Assembly: GCA_900550595.1 (NCBI GenBank)
Contig: URTB01000078.1
Coordinates: 1 to 6,655 of the forward strand
DNA length: 6,655 bases
From: an uncultured Collinsella sp.
Lineage (GTDB): Bacteria > Actinomycetota > Coriobacteriia > Coriobacteriales > Coriobacteriaceae
Direction of reading: 5' to 3'
Shown: in pieces, positions 1-3,991 of the stretch
Layout: every line of letters starts with the position of its first letter
Position numbering within the stretch: position 1 is the first letter of the stretch
Position numbers and translations under genes: made by a program
Notes under the pieces: model-generated
Told to the model about the DNA's origin: nothing
The model's input: the letters and a program-made list of their open reading frames with translations, nothing else
The model's database searches: none

Positions 1-1
1 T

Positions 2-97
2 ATGCTCTACGGCCTGGTGTTTGCGATGTACTTTGTGCTCAACTTTGGTATCTCGTTGCTGGTCCGAGCATATCAACGCCGTATTGTGGCAGCGTAG
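2..97 (+). CDS. C-terminal end of a membrane protein, probably an amino-acid ABC transporter permease (partial)
   Basis: An open frame runs in from the left edge and ends at TAG 95-97, giving 31 residues. They form one hydrophobic span (LYGLVFAMYFVLNFGISLLV) followed by a basic tail (RAYQRRIVAA). A last transmembrane helix with a short Arg-rich cytoplasmic end matches the C-terminus of HisM/GlnP-type polar amino-acid ABC transporter permeases, which often end in a similar Y-F-hydrophobic-span-R-x-x-x-R-R pattern. The start and nearly all of the protein lie outside the window, so the family call is an inference from the tail alone; any polytopic membrane protein could end this way. The ATM codon at position 2 (ATG) is internal to the span and is probably not the start. 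A long palindrome begins at the last base of the stop codon. Confidence 0.5.
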   Translation: MLYGLVFAMYFVLNFGISLLVRAYQRRIVAA

Positions 98-204
98 TCC
101 TGCTTCCCCAAGCACGGCATCTTGCCCCTCAATCGTCGCTTGCGTACATTTAGTACGCGGCGCTCCTCTTTCGGGGCAATCTGCCGCACTTGGGAAACCA
201 GGAC
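97..204. repeat. 108-nt near-palindromic intergenic element
   Basis: Left arm 97-128 and right arm 173-204 are inverted copies matching at 26 of 32 positions. A second stem, GCGTAC (142-147) against GTACGC (153-158), closes a 5-nt loop at almost the same centre of symmetry (about 150). The element starts at the last base of the upstream stop codon and could fold into one long cruciform or RNA hairpin. There is no T-run after the right arm, so it is not a classical intrinsic terminator, though it may protect or end the upstream transcript. Size and symmetry resemble a miniature palindromic mobile repeat. No second copy is present in the window. Confidence 0.6.
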
Positions 205-218
205 GGTCGTAAGTGACA

Positions 219-251
219 AAATGAGAATCAGGAATCGCCTATTTCTCATTT
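219..251 (+). promoter_or_regulatory. Hairpin in the leader of the kinase-like gene, with a duplicated start-site motif
   Basis: AAATGAGAA (219-227) and TTCTCATTT (243-251) form a perfect 9-bp stem around a 15-nt loop. The loop contains AGGAATCGC (230-238), which is repeated exactly at 259-267, where it overlaps the spacing between the ribosome-binding site (AAAGG, 257-261) and the ATG at 269. The hairpin therefore ends 5 nt before the Shine-Dalgarno sequence. A role in translation control is possible but unproven. No convincing -35/-10 pair was found between 205 and 268. Confidence 0.35.
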
Positions 252-268
252 GTTAGAAAGGAATCGCG

Positions 269-892
269 ATGAGCGATCTGGAGAACAAAAAGAGCCCCGT
301 GGTCATTACCATCGCGCGCGACTTTGGTGCCGAGGGCCACGAGATCGGACGCATCCTCGCCAACGAGTTGGGGATTCCGCTGTACGATAACGAGCTGCTG
401 GTGCGTGCGTCGCTGCGCGCGGGCGAGTCGCTCGACAAGATGGCCGCTTACGACGAGCGCCTGGCCGTGGAGAACATGGCTTTTCTGCCCGACCGTTACG
501 ATGCGCGTTCGTACTCGGACAAGTTGTTCCAAAAGATGAGCCAGGTGATTTTGGATCTGGGTGAGACCGAGAGCTGCATTATCGAAGGCCGCCTGTCCGA
601 TTACCTGCTGCGTAACAACCCCAACCACATTGCCGTATTGGTGACCGCTCCCTTTGAGGACCGCGTCGAGATCGTGCGCAAAAAGCGCGGCCTCAACAAA
701 AAGAAGGGCGCCAAGCTAGTTAAACAGCAGCAGAAGGCGCGCGAGGCATTCTACAAGCGCTACAGCGCCGGCAAGTGGAAGATGACGAGCGGCAAGGACA
801 TCGTCGTCAACCGCGCCAAGCTGGGCCGCGAGGGTTGTAAAGACGTCATCGCCGCCGCCTACCGCTACAAAGTGGCGCAGCTCGAAGGCTAA
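269..892 (+). CDS. Cytidylate kinase-like family protein
   Basis: This 207-residue protein belongs by pattern to the cytidylate-kinase-like P-loop family (Cytidylate_kin2 type). These cytoplasmic proteins resemble CMP kinase, but their substrates are mostly unproven. Visible hallmarks are an N-terminal strand and modified P-loop, VITIARDFGAEGHEIG (about 12-27), in place of GxxGxGK; the following helix and LGIPLYDNELL (34-44); the central CIIEGRLSDYLL strand-helix (103-114); and VTAPFEDRVEIV (125-136). A Lys/Arg-rich lid follows (137-170), with the R-x-x-F-Y-x-x-Y-x-x-x-x-W pattern typical of the family. Length is normal. The start is set by AAAGG at 257-261, 7 nt before ATG. The gene appears monocistronic: an upstream palindrome separates it from the permease tail, and a terminator begins 7 nt after TAA. 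Nucleotide phosphorylation is inferred from the fold; the substrate cannot be read from the sequence. Confidence 0.85.
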   Translation: MSDLENKKSPVVITIARDFGAEGHEIGRILANELGIPLYDNELLVRASLRAGESLDKMAAYDERLAVENMAFLPDRYDARSYSDKLFQKMSQVILDLGETESCIIEGRLSDYLLRNNPNHIAVLVTAPFEDRVEIVRKKRGLNKKKGAKLVKQQQKAREAFYKRYSAGKWKMTSGKDIVVNRAKLGREGCKDVIAAAYRYKVAQLEG

Positions 893-898
893 TCGATC

Positions 899-946
899 AA
901 AAACCACCACAAAGGGGACAGGCACCTTTGTGGTGGTTTTTGTTTT
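899..946 (+). terminator. Intrinsic terminator carrying the GGACAGGCA-loop hairpin (copy 1)
   Basis: A perfect 17-bp stem pairs 899-915 (AAAAACCACCACAAAGG) with 925-941, around a 9-nt loop GGACAGGCA (916-924). It is followed by TTTTTGTTTTA, a good T-run for rho-independent termination after the kinase-like gene. The A-run before the stem could also let it work on the minus strand. The same core and loop recur at 3931-3971 and, inverted, at 6571-6608. This makes it a dispersed repeat family used as a terminator here. Confidence 0.85.
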
Positions 947-983
947 AGGCGGAGAAAGTCAACTGGTTCTGCGGGGGCCGATC

Positions 984-1042
984 ACTCAAAGAACTCAAAG
1001 ATGCTCAAAAAACTCAAAGATGCTCAAAATACTTAAAGATTG
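984..1042. repeat. Iteron-like array of six CTCAAA(G/A)-type heptamers upstream of the AAA ATPase gene
   Basis: Heptamers of the form CTCAAAG, CTCAAAA or CTTAAAG begin at 985, 994, 1004, 1013, 1023 and 1032, spaced 9, 10, 9, 10 and 9 bp. Within this are two exact adjacent copies of a 19-bp unit, AACTCAAAGATGCTCAAAA (992-1010 and 1011-1029). A degenerate partial copy follows (1030-1042). Near-helical phasing would place all heptamers on roughly one face of DNA. The array ends about 40 bp before the ATPase start, where an operator or activator site would lie. Binding by the ATPase itself through its winged helix is speculation. Simple replication slippage is the alternative explanation. Confidence 0.7.
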
Positions 1043-1048
1043 TAGGGG

Positions 1049-1078
1049 CATAATTAAGTTGTATGAGTTCAAGGGAGG
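1049..1078 (+). promoter_or_regulatory. Possible -10 element and ribosome-binding site of the AAA ATPase gene
   Basis: CATAAT (1049-1054) is a plausible -10 hexamer; no matching -35 is seen, because the repeat array occupies that position. AAGGGAGG (1071-1078) is a strong Shine-Dalgarno sequence 4 nt before ATG 1083 and decides the start. The open frame continues upstream to 930, but that extension would be encoded by the terminator and the repeat array. The -10 is uncertain; the ribosome-binding site is clear. Confidence 0.5.
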
Positions 1079-1082
1079 CTTT

Positions 1083-2198
1083 ATGGCGGCACCGACGGCG
1101 TACAGGCAGGCAAATCCATTCACGCCGATGTTCGGACGTGTACCGGCGTATATGGCCGGCCGTGAGCAAATCATCGATGATATGGTGCTGGCGTTTGAAA
1201 ATGACGACTCCGATCCCAATCTTTGCTCGGTTTTCTATGGTGCACGTGGTACAGGTAAAACGGCGCTTTTGGCATATCTGTCGTACCGCGCCCAGCAAGA
1301 GGGCTGGATTACAGCGAATGTGACGGCCTCGGAGGGGATGCTCGAAGACATTTTGCAGCGCCTCAACGAATCAGCCGCCCATCTGATCGAAAAGCCCGCT
1401 TCTAGGCGTGTGAACAGTGTCGGCATTGCCCACGTAGGAAGCATGAGCTGGGAAAACATCGATGTTGAATTTGAGGGCGCTAACTGGCGTACTAAGATGA
1501 ACGCTTTGTTTGCTCAGCTTGAAGCGACTGACACCGGGGTGCTTATCGCCGTTGACGAAGTGGATGTATCGTTTGCGCAAATGACGGAGCTTGTTACTAC
1601 CTACCAGCACTTTGTAAGCGAGAATAAAAAGGTAGCTTTGCTTATGGCGGGGCTGCCGTTTCGCGTGCTGGCGCTGCTGACGGGGAAATCGACATCGTTT
1701 CTTCGTCGCGCGGCTCAACATTCGCTGGGATCAATTTCACCGACTGAGGTAAAAGAAGCGTTTCGACTAACGATTGAGGACGGCGGCAAGACGATTTCTG
1801 ATGAGGCGATTGACCTCGCTGCCAAGGCGATCGATGGCTTTCCATTTATGTTCCAGTTGGTGGGGTATCGGGCATGGAATGCTTCGCGCCAAGCCTCCGA
1901 GGTTTCTATTGAGGATGTCGAACGAGGCGCGAAACTTGCGCAAGAGGAGCTGGAATCGCGAGTTTTCGCTTCAACAGCGGCGGAACTTTCACGAGGGGAC
2001 CTTGAATTTCTTCGTGCAATGAATCCGGTTGGGACGACGACCAGGCAAGAGCTGGCAGCGAGGCTTAAGAAGAGTTCCGGTTCGATTTCAACGTATAAAA
2101 AGCGTCTGGTAGAGGCTGGGGTAATTGAAGAGCCTCTACAAGGACGTTTTGAGTTTGCATTGCCAGGCTTTGGCCGATATGTCGCATCGCTTTACTAG
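1083..2198 (+). CDS. AAA ATPase with C-terminal winged helix (Orc1/Cdc6-like, AAA_16 type)
   Basis: The product is a 371-residue cytoplasmic P-loop ATPase. Residues 12-27 (PFTPMFGRVPAYMAGR) match the lead-in of Orc/Cdc6-like ATPases. Walker A is GARGTGKT (53-60). Walker B is VLIAVDEVD (153-161), with the catalytic Asp-Glu at 158-159. A sensor-1-like strand VALLMAGLPF lies at 184-193, and FLRRA (207-211) may hold arginine-finger or sensor residues. A helical lid follows (about 219-298). Residues 300-371 look like a winged helix, with R-Q-E-L-A-A-R-L and S-G-S-I-S-T-Y-K-K-R-L-V-E-A-G-V-I-E as the helix-turn-helix and a wing ending near FALPGFGRYV. Related stand-alone ATPases occur in many bacteria and archaea with unknown roles; a DNA-linked role is inferred from the winged helix. 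It stands alone, preceded by a phased repeat array and followed by a palindromic element and shared terminator. Its codon use is less GC-biased than the kinase-like gene's. Confidence 0.85.
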   Translation: MAAPTAYRQANPFTPMFGRVPAYMAGREQIIDDMVLAFENDDSDPNLCSVFYGARGTGKTALLAYLSYRAQQEGWITANVTASEGMLEDILQRLNESAAHLIEKPASRRVNSVGIAHVGSMSWENIDVEFEGANWRTKMNALFAQLEATDTGVLIAVDEVDVSFAQMTELVTTYQHFVSENKKVALLMAGLPFRVLALLTGKSTSFLRRAAQHSLGSISPTEVKEAFRLTIEDGGKTISDEAIDLAAKAIDGFPFMFQLVGYRAWNASRQASEVSIEDVERGAKLAQEELESRVFASTAAELSRGDLEFLRAMNPVGTTTRQELAARLKKSSGSISTYKKRLVEAGVIEEPLQGRFEFALPGFGRYVASLY

Positions 2199-2238
2199 AG
2201 GGTCGTTGCTGCGAAGGATCGCTTCGTGTCCCTTTACT

Positions 2239-2295
2239 GTCTCGATCTGTAACAATAAGCCTGCTTTTAGGGGCCTATCTGTTACAGACTGAGAC
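2239..2295. repeat. 57-bp palindromic element, copy 1
   Basis: The arms are GTCTCGATCTGTAACA (2239-2254) and TGTTACAGACTGAGAC (2280-2295), matching at 14 of 16 positions as an inverted repeat; one of the two exceptions can still form a G-T pair. The spacer is 25 nt. ATAAGCC and GGCCTAT inside the spacer extend the stem imperfectly. It lies 40 nt after the ATPase stop and 30 nt before the shared terminator. Two further copies with the same length and spacing lie at 6413-6469 and 6493-6549. There is no T-run after it, so on its own it is not a standard terminator. Confidence 0.8.
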
Positions 2296-2325
2296 AAACT
2301 GGCAGAGTGGCCTTCTGCTCCGCTC

Positions 2326-2360
2326 AAACCACCGCAAAGGGGGCCTTTGTGGTGGTTTTT
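2326..2360. terminator. Bidirectional terminator between convergent genes (GGACAGGCA-family stem, short loop)
   Basis: AAACCACCGCAAAGG (2326-2340) pairs with CCTTTGTGGTGGTTT (2344-2358): 15 bp including one G-T pair and a GGG loop. A T-run follows on the plus strand. On the minus strand the hairpin lies just after the regulator's stop codon (TAA, complement of 2364-2366). It can therefore end both the ATPase transcript and the convergent regulator transcript. The stem matches the other family copies, but the 9-nt loop has been lost. The right arm and flank are identical to 925-950 over 26 nt. Confidence 0.8.
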
Positions 2361-2363
2361 GTT

Positions 2364-3767
2364 TTAGGCAGAGGGGAAGGCTTTGGCGAGACCGGCGCGC
2401 GTCTGCGTGTCGGTCTTTTGGTAGATAGAGCTCAGGTGGCGCTGTACCATGCGCATCGAGATGCCGAGTTCCTCGGCGACCTGCTTGAGCGGGCGTTCAT
2501 CCTGGGTCACGGCTATGAGCACGTCGACTTCGCGCGGGGTGAGAGCGTGGTCGGCGATGAAGGCCTGGCGTTGCTCTTCGATGGTGGGGGCGGTGAGTGC
2601 TTCTTTTGCCAGTTGCTCGCGCTCGCGCTCCTGCTCGGTTTGGGGCAGGCGAAACAGGCCGGCTGCCACGAATGCCGCGCAGGCGGCGACGAGCAAAACG
2701 AGCGCGCCGATCATAATGAGGGCAACGTTGTCCGAGGTTACGAGCGCCAGCGAGAGGCCCGATGTAGTGAATGCGCATACATTGTTGGCGGCGCGTCCCA
2801 TGCCGGCCCAGAGGGCGGGCGCATGCATGCGCGGTGCCAGCTGTGTAAAGGTGGCGGTAAAGAACGTGACAAAAAAGCCCGAACTCAGATAAAAGACGAC
2901 AAGGCCCAGGTTGGGATCGGCGCCGGCCTCCACGGCCAGGATGGAAATGGTCGAGAGCACGGCGATGCCGAGCATGACAAGTCCCATGTAGCGGCGCTCG
3001 GCAAGGTCAAAGATAAGACCGGCGGCAAGGCCGCTTGCCGCCAAAAAGAGGCGCGGCCAGGTTTGCACGGCAATGGTGCCGTGGGCGTTGGAGAGTGTGA
3101 CCACGTTGTCGAGGGTCGAGAACAAGCAGGCAAGAATCATGACGAGCGCGATGCTCCAGCATGACTGTTTGGCGAGGGCATGAGAGGGCTCAATAAAGGG
3201 ATTGATGGCGGAGTTGGAGCTCTCGGCGGCCTTTTGGGGAACGACGCTGAGGGCGGAGATGGCGATAGTCGCTGCGCCAAGGACGATGAGCTCGACGATG
3301 CCACCGCAATTGAGCAGGTTGACGGCGAACTGCATCAGGATGCCCGCGGCATAGGCCGCTCCCGCACCGGTGGCGAGCTTGGGATCATCTTGGAATGCCA
3401 ACGAAAAGGCGTGGTGCGCTGCGGCGCCTAACAGGCCGAGTCCGAGGAATGCGAGGCAGCCCAGAATCTCGAGGGCAAGCGGGGCCGTGGGGGACTGGAT
3501 CTGAATCAGCCCCAAGATGGCGATAGGGACGGCGGCACTGACAACTGCCTGAGGCTGGCCTTTGCGCTGCGCATGATCAAGCAACGGAGCGTATCCGATA
3601 AAGCCGATCACGCTGGCGCCAAGGATAAGGCCCTGTGCGAGCACAACGCGCTCGGCGCCGGCGAGTAGCCCGATATTGATATCGAAGCGAAACTCGGCGG
3701 CAAGGAAGACGAAGGTAAAGAGCGCGAGTGCCAAAAGCGCGTTAATTTTAGGCTTGCTCAGGTTCAA
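2364..3767 (-). CDS. Membrane-embedded LuxR-family regulator (12-span MFS-like N-terminus, GerE-type HTH C-terminus)
   Basis: This 467-residue protein joins a polytopic membrane module to a DNA-binding domain. About twelve hydrophobic spans are visible near residues 8-25, 41-60, 75-92, 98-118, 136-155, 157-176, 203-223, 238-256, 260-281, 287-306, 325-345 and 348-372. A charged helical linker follows (376-402), then a LuxR/GerE helix-turn-helix (405-463). The HTH has the hallmark LTPREVDVL (409-417), QVAEELGIS (429-437), the recognition helix RMVQRHLSSIYQK (439-451) and a T-x-T-R-A-G-L end. Such membrane-spanning LuxR regulators are expanded in Coriobacteriia, where some control neighbouring genes in response to small molecules; the ligand here is unknown. 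The start is TTG (complement of 3765-3767), chosen for AAAGGA 6 nt upstream; the next in-frame Met is residue 145. It is transcribed divergently from the surface-protein gene and converges on the ATPase gene. The membrane part could be sensor only or retain transport. Confidence 0.88.
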   Translation of the reverse strand: MNLSKPKINALLALALFTFVFLAAEFRFDINIGLLAGAERVVLAQGLILGASVIGFIGYAPLLDHAQRKGQPQAVVSAAVPIAILGLIQIQSPTAPLALEILGCLAFLGLGLLGAAAHHAFSLAFQDDPKLATGAGAAYAAGILMQFAVNLLNCGGIVELIVLGAATIAISALSVVPQKAAESSNSAINPFIEPSHALAKQSCWSIALVMILACLFSTLDNVVTLSNAHGTIAVQTWPRLFLAASGLAAGLIFDLAERRYMGLVMLGIAVLSTISILAVEAGADPNLGLVVFYLSSGFFVTFFTATFTQLAPRMHAPALWAGMGRAANNVCAFTTSGLSLALVTSDNVALIMIGALVLLVAACAAFVAAGLFRLPQTEQEREREQLAKEALTAPTIEEQRQAFIADHALTPREVDVLIAVTQDERPLKQVAEELGISMRMVQRHLSSIYQKTDTQTRAGLAKAFPSA

Positions 3768-3773
3768 GGACAG

Positions 3774-3779
3774 TCCTTT
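3774..3779 (-). promoter_or_regulatory. Ribosome-binding site fixing the TTG start of the LuxR regulator
   Basis: The minus strand reads AAAGGA here, 6 nt before TTG. No ATG or GTG with comparable spacing is present, so this site supports a TTG start. Confidence 0.6.
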
Positions 3780-3804
3780 GGGTGGACGAATGATCGTGTC
3801 CTCG

Positions 3805-3822
3805 ATTGTAGCGTTCCCGGGA
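3805..3822 (-). promoter_or_regulatory. Candidate -10 of the LuxR regulator with an adjacent palindrome
   Basis: The minus strand has TACAAT (complement of 3805-3810), a 5-of-6 match to a -10 hexamer, about 38 bp upstream of the TTG start. No good -35 is seen 16-18 bp further up, as would fit an activated promoter. The 8-bp palindrome TCCCGGGA (3815-3822), inside the near-palindrome CGTTCCCGGGACG, falls in the -10/-35 spacer and is a possible operator. GC-rich DNA makes such short palindromes common. Confidence 0.3.
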
Positions 3823-3858
3823 CGAGTGTGGCGATGGTGAAATCATATTGAATTAAAC

Positions 3859-3897
3859 CGCAGGTAGAGGCCTAGGTTCACATCTACGAACCTAGGC
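3859..3897. repeat. 39-nt CGCAGGTAGA-hairpin element, copy A
   Basis: CGCAGGTAGA (3859-3868) is followed after one base by a perfect 10-bp stem, GCCTAGGTTC (3870-3879) with GAACCTAGGC (3888-3897), around an 8-nt loop. The same lead, spacing, stem length and loop length occur at 6610-6648. There the outer three base pairs differ but remain paired. A GTAG tetranucleotide before a hairpin recalls REP elements, but an RNA regulatory element is equally possible. It lies between the divergent regulator and surface-protein genes. Confidence 0.7.
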
Positions 3898-3909
3898 ATA
3901 CGGAGTCAT

Positions 3910-3915
3910 TTGACA
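3910..3915 (+). promoter_or_regulatory. Possible -35 hexamer for the surface-protein gene
   Basis: TTGACA matches the -35 consensus exactly, about 77 bp before the ATG. No acceptable -10 lies 16-18 bp downstream; that position is the left arm of the hairpin element at 3931-3971. Either the hexamer is coincidental, the promoter needs an activator, or the repeat element displaced the original -10. Confidence 0.25.
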
Positions 3916-3930
3916 CATCTTGGTGGTACA

Positions 3931-3971
3931 GGACTACCACAAAGGGGACAGGCACCTTTGTGGTGGTGTCC
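3931..3971. repeat. GGACAGGCA-loop hairpin element (copy 2 with intact loop), in the surface-protein leader
   Basis: TACCACAAAGG (3935-3945) and CCTTTGTGGTG (3955-3965) form the stem around the loop GGACAGGCA (3946-3954). Outer GGAC (3931-3934) and GTCC (3968-3971) can pair across a small bulge. Core and loop are identical to the terminator at 899-946, but the T-run is missing. The element ends only 8 nt before the Shine-Dalgarno sequence. It could hinder or tune expression of the surface protein, or be a neutral insertion. Confidence 0.75.
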
Positions 3972-3979
3972 CTACGACC

Positions 3980-3987
3980 AAGGAGGG
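3980..3987 (+). promoter_or_regulatory. Ribosome-binding site of the surface-protein gene
   Basis: AAGGAGGG lies 4 nt before ATG 3992 and fixes that start. The frame is open back to an ATG at 3920, but that one would read through the hairpin element and put 24 residues ahead of the signal peptide. Confidence 0.85.
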
Positions 3988-3991
3988 CGTT

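Noticed and set aside
930..1082. N-terminal extension of the AAA ATPase from an ATG-like start at 930
   Set aside because: The extension would be encoded by terminator and tandem repeat DNA and has no Shine-Dalgarno sequence. ATG 1083 has AAGGGAGG at ideal spacing.
2307..3164. Long plus-strand open frame (285 codons) opposite the LuxR regulator
   Set aside because: It starts inside the intergenic hairpins and runs antisense to a clear membrane/HTH protein. Its translation is His/Gly/Arg-rich low complexity, typical of the reverse of a GC-rich gene.
3920..3991. Upstream start of the surface-protein frame at 3920
   Set aside because: It would translate through the hairpin element and put 24 residues ahead of a normal signal peptide. 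ATG 3992 has AAGGAGGG 4 nt upstream.
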